The translations under genes and the position numbers were made by a program. This document shows, piece after piece, positions 19,200 through 27,410 of a stretch of 64,000 nucleotides of DNA; position 1 is the stretch's first letter, and the number at the start of each line of letters is the position of its first letter. Source of the stretch: Salipiger sp. CCB-MM3 (GTDB lineage: Bacteria > Pseudomonadota > Alphaproteobacteria > Rhodobacterales > Rhodobacteraceae); the NCBI RefSeq assembly GCF_001687105.1, contig NZ_CP014595.1, positions 930,001-994,000 of the forward strand. Direction: 5' to 3'. The notes below the pieces were generated by a model, which saw nothing but the letters and a program-made list of their open reading frames with translations, did no database searches and was not told the origin of the DNA.

Positions 19200-19873
19200 A
19201 GATCGGCCCCCGCGGCCTGCAGCCGCCGGTTCGAGATGCGCAGCACCCGCGCCTGCACCTGGCTCTTGGCCGAGCGGATCAGGCCAAGATCGTGCGTGGC
19301 GATGAGAATGGTCTTGCCCATCCGGTTCAGCTCCACCAGCAGCCGCAGCAAACGCTGCGACATTTCCCAGTCGACGTTGCCGGTGGGCTCGTCGGCAAGG
19401 ATCACTTCGGGCGACATGATCACTGCGCGCGCCAGCGCGGCACGCTGCCGCTCACCGCCCGACAGTTCCGGCGGCAGCGCCTCGGCGCGGCTCTTCAGCC
19501 CGACCCATGTCATCAGTTCCACGAGGTTCTGCGTCAGATCCGGGCCACCCTCGCCCGCCACGGTCAGCGGCAGCGCGACATTCTCCGCCACCGACAGATG
19601 GTCGAGAAACTGGCAGTCCTGATGCACCACGCCGATGCGGCGGCGGCTCATCGCGATGGCGTCGCGGTCCATGCGCCGCACGTCCTCGCCAAACAGCCGC
19701 GCATGGCCGGAGGTGGGCACAAGCGCGCCGTAGCAGAGCTTCAGCAGCGTGGTCTTGCCGGCGCCCGACGGCCCTGTCAGAAAGTGGAACGACCCGGGTG
19801 CCAGCTGCAGCGTGAGCCCGCTCAGCAGCTCGCCCCCGCCGTAGCTGTAGGCCACATTGTCCAGTTCGATCAC
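19196..19873 (-). CDS. ftsE: cell division ATP-binding protein FtsE
   Basis: A 225-residue ABC ATPase, the usual FtsE size, read from the GTG at 19873 that begins VIELDNVAYSYGGGELL. Walker A is GPSGAGKTT (34-42), the signature LSGGERQRAALARAV, Walker B VILADEPTGNVD, and the switch histidine in IATHDLGL. It forms a dimer beneath FtsX. It is transcribed away from the zinc-ribbon gene at 20032; the 158-base spacer must hold both promoters. Confidence 0.94.
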   Translation of the reverse strand: MIELDNVAYSYGGGELLSGLTLQLAPGSFHFLTGPSGAGKTTLLKLCYGALVPTSGHARLFGEDVRRMDRDAIAMSRRRIGVVHQDCQFLDHLSVAENVALPLTVAGEGGPDLTQNLVELMTWVGLKSRAEALPPELSGGERQRAALARAVIMSPEVILADEPTGNVDWEMSQRLLRLLVELNRMGKTILIATHDLGLIRSAKSQVQARVLRISNRRLQAAGADL

Positions 19874-20031
19874 GCCCGCGCGCCCCCGGTAAAAACGATG
19901 CCCTGTTGTGCCCGAGCCGCGACGCAGTTGCAATCCGCCGTTCCCCGGGAAATTTGGCTTTCGCGCTCGCCCACAGCAACCTATTGTCAGCAAAGGGATG
20001 TGGCCAGAACAGATGGAAAGCTCAAGATAAT

Positions 20032-21168
20032 ATGCGGCTGATTTGCCCCAATTGCGGCGCGCAATACGAGGTGCCGGTCGACGTGATCCCAACCGGCGGT
20101 CGCGACGTGCAATGCTCCGACTGCGGCCACACTTGGTTTCAGCTTCACCCCGACGATGCGCCCGATGATCCGGGTAGTGATCTGGGCGATGATCTTTCCG
20201 GTGATCCGGTCGCCGAGAAGGCGTCGGCGGACGAGACGCAGAGCGCCCCGGCGGGTTATGACGATGCTCTGGACGACAGCGCCGAGCCAGCGGACTTGGG
20301 CGAAGCGCCCGACGAAGAGCCCGAGCACGCGGCGGAGGACGACACAGCGGAAGTCGACCATTCCGAGATCGACCACGCCGGGATCAACGAATTTGCCGCC
20401 GAACTGCGCGCCGCGCTCGCCGCGCGAGATGGCTATGACGTTGAAGACCGCCCCGCGCCGCAGCTAGAGGCACGCGCCGCAGAGCCGGTGCTCGACCCGC
20501 CGCTGCCCCCCGAAGAAGTTCCCGTGCCGCGCCGGCCGTCGCGCGCTGCCCGCGGCCTCGATCCGTCGGTGGCCGAGGTGCTGCGTCAGGAAGCCGCCCG
20601 CGAAGCGCGCCGCCGCACCGACGCCGATCCGCTGGAAAGCCAGCCCGAGCTTGGCCTCGGCGCGCCCGAGGAGGATGAGGCCGCCCGCCGCGCCCGCGAC
20701 GCGCGCACCCATATGGCCCGCATCCGCGGCGACGCGCCGCTGAGCGGCGCAGAGGACATCGACCCCGACCTCGACCCGGGCACCGAGGAGGAGTCTGCCG
20801 CCGAGACGGCCCACGACCCCTTCGCCCCCGAACCTGAACATCCCGCGCTCGGCAACTCACGGCGTGAGTTGCTGCCGGACATCGAAGAGGTCAACCAGAC
20901 CCTGCGCGTCTCCACCGAGCCGCGCCGAATGGAAACCGCACAGGGCCGCGCGCTCGACGCCGAGGAGGAAGAGCAACAGGGCAGCAACTTTGCCCGCGGC
21001 TTCGGTCTGATGCTGATCCTCGCGGTGCTGGCGGTGCTGATCTATGCGCTCGCGCCAGTGATCACCGGCGCCGTCCCGGCGCTCGCCCCGCTGATCGACC
21101 CATATGTCGCGGCGGTGGACGGCCTGCGGCTCTGGCTCGGCGGGCAGCTTGCCGCGCTGATCGGCTGA
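20032..21168 (+). CDS. zinc-ribbon (MJ0042-type) membrane protein
   Basis: A 378-residue protein. The first 35 residues form a zinc ribbon with CPNC (Cys5, Cys8) and CSDCGHTWF (Cys28, Cys31). A very acidic, low-complexity middle region (about 40-315) follows, then a single transmembrane helix (FGLMLILAVLAVLIYALAPVI) and a short C-terminal tail. Domain order implies a cytoplasmic ribbon tethered to the inner membrane. The ATG at 20032 puts the ribbon at the extreme N-terminus, as in the family. Divergent from ftsEX, which hints at but does not prove a link to division. Function unknown. Confidence 0.82.
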   Translation: MRLICPNCGAQYEVPVDVIPTGGRDVQCSDCGHTWFQLHPDDAPDDPGSDLGDDLSGDPVAEKASADETQSAPAGYDDALDDSAEPADLGEAPDEEPEHAAEDDTAEVDHSEIDHAGINEFAAELRAALAARDGYDVEDRPAPQLEARAAEPVLDPPLPPEEVPVPRRPSRAARGLDPSVAEVLRQEAAREARRRTDADPLESQPELGLGAPEEDEAARRARDARTHMARIRGDAPLSGAEDIDPDLDPGTEEESAAETAHDPFAPEPEHPALGNSRRELLPDIEEVNQTLRVSTEPRRMETAQGRALDAEEEEQQGSNFARGFGLMLILAVLAVLIYALAPVITGAVPALAPLIDPYVAAVDGLRLWLGGQLAALIG

Positions 21169-21182
21169 GGCGCCGCGCGCCC

Positions 21183-21238
21183 CTTCGTCTAGATGAAAAT
21201 ATCCTCGGGGGAGTTCGAGGGGGCAGACAGCCCCCTCG
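21183..21238 (+). repeat. 3'-UTR structured repeat, copy B (one-hairpin form)
   Basis: Starts 15 bases after the preceding stop with CTTCGTCTAG, then GAAAATATCC and CGGGGGAG. It ends in the stem CGAGGGGGC (21216-21224) / GCCCCCTCG (21230-21238). Confidence 0.85.
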
Positions 21239-21272
21239 TTAACCGCCCTCGTTCAGCAGCGCGGACTTCGCG

Positions 21273-22538
21273 TCAGCCGCGGCCCTTCCACGGCACCAGC
21301 TTGCGCTCGGCCAGCCGCATCAGCATGTCGATGCCAAAGCCGATCACCCCGATCAGGATGATCCCCATGATCACGATGTCGGTCAGCTGGAACTTCGACG
21401 CGACCATGATCATCATCCCCGCGCCTTTTTCTGCAGCCACCAGTTCCGCGGCCACCACGGTGCCCCAGCAGACGCCCATGGCGACCCGCGCGCCGGTGAA
21501 GATATCGGGCAGCGAGTTGGGGATAATCACATGGCGCAGGATCTGCACCTTGCTGGCGCCCAGCGAATAGGCCGCGTGGACCTTCGAGATCTTCACCCCC
21601 GACACCCCCGAGCGCGCCGCGATCGCCATGATCCAGAGCGCCGCGAGGAACAGCAGGATGATCTTGCCCGCCTCGCCGATGCCGGCCCAGATGATCACCA
21701 GCGGGATCAGCGCCAAGGGCGGCACCGGCCGCATGAACTCGACAATCGGATCGAACCAGCCGCGGAACCAGTCCGAGAGGCCCATGGCATAGCCCAGCGG
21801 AATGCCGATCAGCGCGCCAAAGAAGAAGCCCGCGATCACCCGGAACAGCGACCAGCCAAGGTGCTCCCAGAGCGTGCTGTCGCGGTAGCCGTCGCGGGCG
21901 ATCTCGACCAGCCTAGACAGCACCGCCTCGGGCGCGGGCAGCCAGATCGGCTCCATCTGCCAGCCCTTGGCGGGCTCAAAGTTCAGCGTGCCCTTGGGCG
22001 ACATGCCGACACGGCCGAACTCGGTCATGACCTCTCCGCCCGGCGCAATGGGCGTGCCGTTGACCGCCACGATGGTGTGGCCCTCGTCGCGTCCGTACTC
22101 GTCGTTGCGGTCCACCCGCACCAGCCCCGAGCGCCACGCGCCGACGCTTGCCGCGTCATCCTTGGCCCAGCCGGTGCCGGGGTCGACCTCGGGGTCTTCG
22201 CTCTCCTCGCCCACCGGGAAGACGCGCACGGTGACGGTGGCGTCATCGGGCGCCACCCCCTCGGCTTCGGCGGTGTAGGTGAACGTGGCATCGCCCACGA
22301 ACGGCCCCGGCGCATGCAGGAACTTCGGCACCCAAGTCGAGCCGGTGAACGCCCCCCAGAGCAGGAAGATGGTCAGGATCGAGATCACGCTGGCAATGCG
22401 GCTCGGGCGCACGGCGCTCTCGTCGCCGAAGGTCACGGTCTTGCGGGCGGTGAAATCGTTGAGCGCGCGGTGCACCAGCAGTTTCACCAACAGCCAGCTG
22501 ACCACGAAGATGGCGATATAGAGGGCAAAGACGATCAT
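21273..22538 (-). CDS. tauC: taurine-type ABC transporter permease with enlarged N-terminus (TauC-like)
   Basis: A 421-residue permease; typical TauC/SsuC proteins are about 275 residues. The C-terminal 210 residues are a standard permease domain (LFRVIAGFFFGALIGIPLGYAMGL; EAA loop KVHAAYSLGASKVQILRHVIIPNSLP). The extra N-terminus holds two hydrophobic segments (about 1-23 and 47-66) and then a polar stretch of some 140 residues, probably periplasmic (TYTAEAEGVAPDDATVTVRVFPVG). It starts inside the ATPase stop (4-base overlap). Taurine is inferred from the divergent taurine aminotransferase and the TauR-like boxes. Confidence 0.82.
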   Translation of the reverse strand: MIVFALYIAIFVVSWLLVKLLVHRALNDFTARKTVTFGDESAVRPSRIASVISILTIFLLWGAFTGSTWVPKFLHAPGPFVGDATFTYTAEAEGVAPDDATVTVRVFPVGEESEDPEVDPGTGWAKDDAASVGAWRSGLVRVDRNDEYGRDEGHTIVAVNGTPIAPGGEVMTEFGRVGMSPKGTLNFEPAKGWQMEPIWLPAPEAVLSRLVEIARDGYRDSTLWEHLGWSLFRVIAGFFFGALIGIPLGYAMGLSDWFRGWFDPIVEFMRPVPPLALIPLVIIWAGIGEAGKIILLFLAALWIMAIAARSGVSGVKISKVHAAYSLGASKVQILRHVIIPNSLPDIFTGARVAMGVCWGTVVAAELVAAEKGAGMMIMVASKFQLTDIVIMGIILIGVIGFGIDMLMRLAERKLVPWKGRG

Positions 22539-23347
22539 GACGCGGCCCCCGCTTCGCTGCGGCCCATGATCTCTTCTTCCATGTTCCAGATCATTCCCAG
22601 AATCTCTTCGCGCGTGGTGGCGAACTCGGGGTGTTTCTTGACCCCGCGCAGGTCCTGCCCAGCGCCAAGCTCGGCAAAGGGCAGACGGTATTCGCGGTGG
22701 ATGCGGCCCGGACGCGGCGCCATGACCAGCAGGCGCTCGCCCAGCAGCAGCGCCTCTTCGACCGAGTGGGTGATCAGGATGATCGTCTTGCCGGTCTCTT
22801 TCCAGAGCTTCAGCACGAGGCTCTGCATCTTCTCGCGGGTGAGCGCGTCAAGCGCCCCCAGGGGCTCGTCCATCAAGATCACGTCGGGATCATTGGCAAG
22901 GCAACGGGCCAGCGCCACGCGCTGCTGCATGCCGCCCGAAAGCTCGTAGACCGCCTTTTCCTTGAAGTCGCGCAGGCCCACCACATCGAGCAGGTGATCG
23001 ACGTTGGCGCCGTAATCCCGCTCGCGCTGCCCAGCCATGCGCGGGCCAAAGCTGACGTTGTCGCGCACGTTCATCCATTCGAAAAGCGCGCCCTGCTGGA
23101 ACACCATGCCGCGCTCGGCGGCGGGACCGCGCACGTCGTGACCATTGAGCACGATCTTCCCCTCAGTCGGCGCAAGAAAGCCCGCGACGATGTTGAGCAG
23201 CGTGGTCTTGCCGCAACCCGAGGGCCCCAGCACCGACAGCAACTCGCCCTGCGCGAGGTCCAGCGACACGTCCTTCAGCGCTTGCACCGAACTGCCATTG
23301 GGCAGGTCGAAGCGCATCGACAGGTTCTGGATGGATAATCCGCTCAT
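22535..23347 (-). CDS. tauB: taurine-type ABC transporter ATP-binding protein (TauB-like)
   Basis: A 270-residue ABC ATPase of the nitrate/sulfonate/taurine family. Walker A is GPSGCGKTT, the Q-loop MVFQQGALFEWMNVRDNVSFGPRM, the signature LSGGMQQRVALARCL, Walker B VILMDEPLGALDA, and the switch histidine in LITHSVEEALLLG. It powers the TauC permease. It sits downstream of tauA, separated by 114 bases containing a strong hairpin, and overlaps tauC. Confidence 0.88.
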   Translation of the reverse strand: MSGLSIQNLSMRFDLPNGSSVQALKDVSLDLAQGELLSVLGPSGCGKTTLLNIVAGFLAPTEGKIVLNGHDVRGPAAERGMVFQQGALFEWMNVRDNVSFGPRMAGQRERDYGANVDHLLDVVGLRDFKEKAVYELSGGMQQRVALARCLANDPDVILMDEPLGALDALTREKMQSLVLKLWKETGKTIILITHSVEEALLLGERLLVMAPRPGRIHREYRLPFAELGAGQDLRGVKKHPEFATTREEILGMIWNMEEEIMGRSEAGAAS

Positions 23348-23415
23348 GGTCCGCCTTTCGCAGCCTGGCGCTGCGGTTTGGGGCAGATGCCCCGTCTTGT
23401 ATTTCTGTAAAGAGC

Positions 23416-23445
23416 GTCCCGGCGGCAGCCCCCCACCGCCGGGAC
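23416..23445 (-). other. hairpin between tauA and tauB
   Basis: A perfect 10-base stem, GTCCCGGCGG / CCGCCGGGAC, with a 10-base loop, located 16 bases after the tauA stop on the transcribed strand. Only a weak T stretch follows. Expected to protect or partly terminate the tauA message so that the binding protein is made in excess over TauBC. Confidence 0.65.
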
Positions 23446-23461
23446 AAAAGACCTGAGGGCC

Positions 23462-24454
23462 TTACATCGAGCCCGCCGAGGACAGCGGGCCGGTGTTCAC
23501 ATGCTCGGCGTAGCTGTCGAGCGAGGCGTCGATCGAGCCCGCCTCGACGAAGACATCCGCCACACCCTTCATGAACTCGGCAGCGGCGCCGCCAAGCCAC
23601 TTGTCGGAAAGCTGGGTCTCGGCGTCGGGGAAGACGAAGGTGGCCAGCGTCTCGGCGGTGGCGTCCTCGTCCATGCCCGCGTCCTTGGCGATCACCGGCA
23701 GCATCTCCGCGTGGTTGGCCTCATCGGCCCACATGGCGTTCGCCTCGGCGGTCACCTTCAGGAAAGAGGACACGAGATCAGAGTTCTCGGCCACCCAAGA
23801 CGCCGGGCCCGAGGTCACGTCGAACACAAGGATGCCGAGGTCTTCTTTCTCAGCCCCGGTCAGCAGCACGTTGCCGTGCTCGAGCATCCGGCGCAGCGAG
23901 CCGCCCCAGCCGCAGGCCATATCGACCGAGCCCTGCGCGATGGCCGCCGCGCCATCCGGCGGCGCCATGTCGACGATCTCGAGGCTGTCGAGCGGCACGC
24001 CGAAGTGGTCCATCTGCTTGAGGAAGCCATAGTGCGCGGCGGTGCCCAGCGGCACGGCGACTTTCTTGCCTTCAAGCTCGTCGGCGCTGTCCTTGTCGAT
24101 CTCCAGATCGGAACGCACCACGCAATTGTCGTTGTCGGCATAGCTCACCGCGACGTCGAGCGCCTGCAGGTCCTGCCCCGCCGAGACGGCGACCACGAAG
24201 GGCGGCACGCCTTGGCTGACCGACAATTGCACGTCGCCCGAGGCCATGGCGGCGGACATCGCGGTGCCGGTGTCGAAGCTCACCCAGTTGATGTCGACAC
24301 CCATTTCCTCTTCGTAGGTGCCCATCGCCTTGGCGTATTCGAAAGGCATCGGCCATTCGAGGAAATAGCCCACGGTGATGGTCTCGGCGCTGGCAGCGCC
24401 AGCCAGCAGCGCCGCGGCCCCGGCCGCCCCAAGCAGACTTTTCTTGATCGTCAT
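23462..24454 (-). CDS. tauA: taurine-type ABC transporter substrate-binding protein (TauA-like)
   Basis: A 330-residue periplasmic protein with a classic signal peptide (MTIKKSLLGAAGAAALLAGAASA). The NMT1/SsuA-type fold is suggested by ITVGYFLEWPMPFEYAKAMG, WVSFDTGTAMSAAMASGDVQLSVSQGVPPFVVAVSAG and ELEGKKVAVPLGTAAHYGFLKQM. The ATG at 24454 has GGGAGA upstream and places the signal peptide at the start; upstream in-frame codons lack this. First gene of tauABC, divergent from tpa. Other small sulfonates are possible ligands. Confidence 0.83.
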   Translation of the reverse strand: MTIKKSLLGAAGAAALLAGAASAETITVGYFLEWPMPFEYAKAMGTYEEEMGVDINWVSFDTGTAMSAAMASGDVQLSVSQGVPPFVVAVSAGQDLQALDVAVSYADNDNCVVRSDLEIDKDSADELEGKKVAVPLGTAAHYGFLKQMDHFGVPLDSLEIVDMAPPDGAAAIAQGSVDMACGWGGSLRRMLEHGNVLLTGAEKEDLGILVFDVTSGPASWVAENSDLVSSFLKVTAEANAMWADEANHAEMLPVIAKDAGMDEDATAETLATFVFPDAETQLSDKWLGGAAAEFMKGVADVFVEAGSIDASLDSYAEHVNTGPLSSAGSM

Positions 24455-24676
24455 CTGGTTTCTCCCGTTGTCCCGCCCCGTCTGTTCCCGCGAGGCATTT
24501 ATTCGGCCCACCCCAAGGGGCGACCGGCTCGGCCCGATCCGAACGGAAATCCTCCGCTCAATCAATGGGCAATGCCCGCATATGCAGCACTGACCCTTGG
24601 TTCGCTCAAGGCCGCTGCTCAAAACGCAGGCACCAGCGGTCGGAATTTCCCCAATAAATTCGGCCCTTCGCGCCAA

Positions 24677-24746
24677 CTGGCCTTAATCCGCGCGAACTGG
24701 CCTTACACATGGGTGAAATCTGGCACTAAGACTTCGCTGGACTTCG
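24677..24746. promoter_or_regulatory. cluster of four TauR-like boxes in the tauA-tpa divergent region
   Basis: Direct copies of a CTGGMCYTAA-like box occur at 24677-24686 (CTGGCCTTAA), 24697-24706 (CTGGCCTTAC), 24720-24729 (CTGGCACTAA) and 24737-24746 (CTGGACTTCG). The first two share AACTGGCCTTA exactly. As I recall, the MocR-type activator TauR of Rhodobacter capsulatus binds direct CTGGACYTAA repeats in front of tpa. The last box is a plausible activator position upstream of TAGCAT (24758-24763), a possible -10 for tpa. The 372-base region 24455-24826 shows no gene. Confidence 0.75.
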
Positions 24747-24826
24747 GGCGCATGTGCTAGCATCCCGCATCGCGGTTCATCGCCTCTTCGCGCCGCTCCG
24801 GCGCCCGATTTGTCAGGAGACACCCC

Positions 24827-26224
24827 ATGGATGGCACCCTCACCCAGAACGACCTGAGCCACGTGGTCGAGGCCGACAAGGCCCACGTCTGGCACCACCT
24901 GATGCAGCACAAGCAGTTCGAGACCAGCGACCCCAAGATCATCGTCGAGGGCAAGGGCATGCGCGTCTGGGACCAGACCGGACGCGAGCAACTGGATGCG
25001 GTCTCGGGCGCTGTCTGGACGGTGAACGTGGGCTATGGCCGCAAGAGCATCGTCGATGCGATCTCCGAGCAGCTGATGAAGCTGAACTACTACGCCGGTG
25101 CCGCGGGCTCGATCCCCGGCGCGTTGTTTGCCGAGCGCCTGATCGAGAAGATGCCGGGCATGAGCCGCGTCTACTACACCAACTCGGGGTCTGAGGCGAA
25201 CGAGAAGGCCTTCAAGATGGTCCGCCAGATCGCGCACAAGCGCTACGGCGGCAAGAAGCACAAAATCCTCTACCGCGAGCGCGACTACCACGGCACCACC
25301 ATCGGCGCGCTCTCGGCAGGCGGCCAGTTCGAGCGCAACGCGCAATACGGCCCCTTTGCCCCCGGCTTCGTGTCGGTGCCGCATTGCCTTGAGTACCGCG
25401 CTGGCGATCAGGGCTGGGGCGATCTGTCGGGCGAGGCCTACGGCCAGCGCGCCGCCGACGCCATCGAAGAGGTGATCCTGCGCGAAGGCCCCGACACCGT
25501 GGGCGCGCTCTGCCTCGAGCCGGTGACCGCGGGCGGCGGCGTGATCGTTCCCCCGGCGGGCTACTGGCAGCGCGTTCAGGAGATCTGCCGCAAGTATGAC
25601 GTGCTGCTGCACATCGACGAGGTGGTCTGCGGCGTGGGCCGCACCGGCACATGGTTCGGCTACCAGCATTACGGCGTCGAGCCCGATTTCGTGACCATGG
25701 CCAAAGGCGTCGCCTCGGGCTATGCCGCCATCGCCTGTTGCGTCACCTCCGAGCGCGTCTTCGACCTCTTTAAGGACGATGCCACGGACCCGATGAACTA
25801 CTTCCGCGACATCTCGACCTTCGGCGGCTGCACCGCTGGCCCGGCTGCGGCGCTCGAGAACATGCGCATCATCGAAGACGAGAACCTGCTCGAGAACACC
25901 ACCAACATGGGTGAGTATATGCTCGGCCAGCTCGAGGCGCTGAAGGACAAGCACGCCGTCGTTGGCGAGGCGCGCGGCAAGGGCCTCTTCCTTGGCGCAG
26001 AACTGGTGACCGACCGCGGCACCCGCGAGCCGATGGACGAGAAGCGCACCGCCGCCGTCGTGGCAGAGGTGGGCAAGCGCGGCGTCATCATCGGCATGAC
26101 CAACCGCTCGATCCCCGGCTACAACAACACGCTGTGCTTCGCCCCGGCGCTGATCGCCACCAAGGACGACATCGACCAGATCGTCGAGGCCGTGGACGGC
26201 GCGCTCGGAACGGTCTTCGGCTGA
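24827..26224 (+). CDS. tpa: taurine--pyruvate aminotransferase
   Basis: A 465-residue class III PLP aminotransferase. It has the Tpa-like N-terminus (EADKAHVWHHLMQHK, 15-29), the PLP phosphate contact YYTNSGSEANEKAFK (116-130), the ring-stacking Asp in HIDEVVCGVGRTG (Asp264) and the Schiff-base lysine in MAKGVASGYA (Lys293). It converts taurine and pyruvate to sulfoacetaldehyde and alanine. The divergent tauABC and the TauR boxes support this over a generic omega-aminotransferase. The usual partners tauR and xsc are not in the window, so sulfoacetaldehyde must be handled elsewhere. Confidence 0.87.
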   Translation: MDGTLTQNDLSHVVEADKAHVWHHLMQHKQFETSDPKIIVEGKGMRVWDQTGREQLDAVSGAVWTVNVGYGRKSIVDAISEQLMKLNYYAGAAGSIPGALFAERLIEKMPGMSRVYYTNSGSEANEKAFKMVRQIAHKRYGGKKHKILYRERDYHGTTIGALSAGGQFERNAQYGPFAPGFVSVPHCLEYRAGDQGWGDLSGEAYGQRAADAIEEVILREGPDTVGALCLEPVTAGGGVIVPPAGYWQRVQEICRKYDVLLHIDEVVCGVGRTGTWFGYQHYGVEPDFVTMAKGVASGYAAIACCVTSERVFDLFKDDATDPMNYFRDISTFGGCTAGPAAALENMRIIEDENLLENTTNMGEYMLGQLEALKDKHAVVGEARGKGLFLGAELVTDRGTREPMDEKRTAAVVAEVGKRGVIIGMTNRSIPGYNNTLCFAPALIATKDDIDQIVEAVDGALGTVFG

Positions 26225-26225
26225 A

Positions 26226-26924
26226 ATGACCGACCATCGCATAAATGAACACGGGCAGCCCATTGGGTTGCCCGCCGAGGGTTCTTTTCCCCGCCCCTTC
26301 CCTCCGCACAAGCCGATGCAGGGCCGCACCGTCCGCCTCGAGCCCACCCAGCCCGCGCATGCCGCCGCGCTTTATGAGGCGCTCAGCAAGGACGAGAGCG
26401 GTCGCAGTTGGACCTACCTGCCTGGCAGCCCGCTAACCTCACTGGAGGATGCACAAAAATGGGTCGAAGCCTGCGCCGCCAGTCGCGATCCGCAGTTCTA
26501 CACGCTTTGCGATGCCGATGGCACGCCGGTGGGAATCGCCTCCTACCTGCGGATTGACCCGAACAATGGCGTCATCGAAGTGGGTCATATCCACTTCAGC
26601 CCCGCCCTGCAGCGCAGCGCCGCAGCCACCGAAGCCATGTATCTGATGATGCGTAACGCCTTCGACGAGCTGGGTTATCGCCGCTACGAATGGAAATGCG
26701 ACGCGCTCAACGCCCCGTCGCGCAGGGCCGCCGAGCGGCTAGGGTTCACCTATGAGGGCACCTTCCGGCAATCGGTGGTGACCAAGGGGCGGAACCGCGA
26801 CACCGCGTGGTTCTCGATCCTCGACAGCGAATGGCCCAAGCTGAAGGCCCGGTTCGAGGCATGGCTCTCGCCCGCGAACTTCGGGGCGGACGGGCAGCAG
26901 ATCACCCGCCTTAACGACATCTAA
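26226..26924 (+). CDS. GNAT family N-acetyltransferase (RimJ/RimL-like)
   Basis: A 232-residue protein with the RimJ/RimL-type GNAT layout. Landmarks are TVRLEPTQPAHAAALYEAL (first strand-helix), a middle segment IGIASYLRIDPNNGVIEVGHIHFSPALQRSAAATEAMYLM containing the acetyl-CoA binding region, and YRRYEWKCDALNAPSRRAAERLGFTYEGTFR near the end. It begins one base after the tpa stop, so probably co-transcribed. The acceptor (protein N-terminus, amine or antibiotic) is unknown. Confidence 0.87.
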   Translation: MTDHRINEHGQPIGLPAEGSFPRPFPPHKPMQGRTVRLEPTQPAHAAALYEALSKDESGRSWTYLPGSPLTSLEDAQKWVEACAASRDPQFYTLCDADGTPVGIASYLRIDPNNGVIEVGHIHFSPALQRSAAATEAMYLMMRNAFDELGYRRYEWKCDALNAPSRRAAERLGFTYEGTFRQSVVTKGRNRDTAWFSILDSEWPKLKARFEAWLSPANFGADGQQITRLNDI

Positions 26925-26938
26925 ATACCTGAAAACAA

Positions 26939-26967
26939 TAAAAAAGGGCCGCGAAATTCGCGGCCCT
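26939..26967 (-). terminator. Rho-independent terminator of the HU gene
   Basis: Read on the minus strand, AGGGCCGCGAA pairs with TTCGCGGCCCT and is followed by a run of Ts. It also lies directly after the GNAT stop on the plus strand and may block read-through both ways. Confidence 0.92.
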
Positions 26968-26990
26968 GATGCTCAGTCGAGCAGGAAAGA

Positions 26991-27278
26991 TCAGCCGTTG
27001 ACGCTGTCCTTCAGCGCCTTCGCGATGGTCATCTTGACCACTTTGTCGGCTTCTTTCTTGAACTGCTCGCCGGTGGCGGGGTTGCGCACCATGCGCTCGG
27101 GACGCTCACGGCAGTAGATTTTGCCCACGCCCGGAAGGGTCACGGCACCGCCGTCTGCAACTTCCTTGGTGATGATGCCGGTGATCGCTTCCAGAGCGGT
27201 CGACGCGGTCTTCTTGTCTGCGCCCATCTCTTCTGCCAGTGCGGCCACGAGTTGGGTTTTGGTCATCGGCTTCGCCAT
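26991..27278 (-). CDS. HU family DNA-binding protein
   Basis: A 95-residue histone-like protein with MTKTQLVAALAEEMGADKKTASTALEAI (helical dimerisation part) and GVGKIYCRERPERMVRNPATGEQFK (the beta-arm with the DNA-intercalating RNPATGE). It compacts and bends DNA as a dimer. AGGAG precedes the ATG. A second ATG seven bases upstream opens a six-codon out-of-frame reading that overlaps the start. HU or IHF-related is certain at family level; hupA versus hupB is not decidable. Confidence 0.95.
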   Translation of the reverse strand: MAKPMTKTQLVAALAEEMGADKKTASTALEAITGIITKEVADGGAVTLPGVGKIYCRERPERMVRNPATGEQFKKEADKVVKMTIAKALKDSVNG

Positions 27279-27330
27279 TTCATGGTCTCCTTGAACTGCC
27301 CGAGTACTTGGGCCCCATTGAGGTCACTTA

Positions 27331-27344
27331 ACTCTATGTAGAGT
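27331..27344. promoter_or_regulatory. palindrome in the HU promoter region
   Basis: ACTCTATGTAGAGT is a perfect inverted repeat (6-base arms, 2-base centre) about 55 bases upstream of the HU start. A possible operator or part of the -10 area; no regulator is assigned. Confidence 0.35.
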
Positions 27345-27410
27345 CGAAACACAACGAATAGTGGCTTTTTGCAAGCGAAAACTACGCTATTTGCGCTGGA
27401 AAACGCCGGT

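Noticed and set aside
26226..26924. tauR regulator expected after tpa
   Set aside because: The gene here is clearly a GNAT acetyltransferase, with no HTH or MocR aminotransferase-like domain.
27279..27297. six-codon overlapping reading frame before the HU start as a leader peptide
   Set aside because: The out-of-frame ATG is too close to the true start and has no separate ribosome site; most likely incidental.
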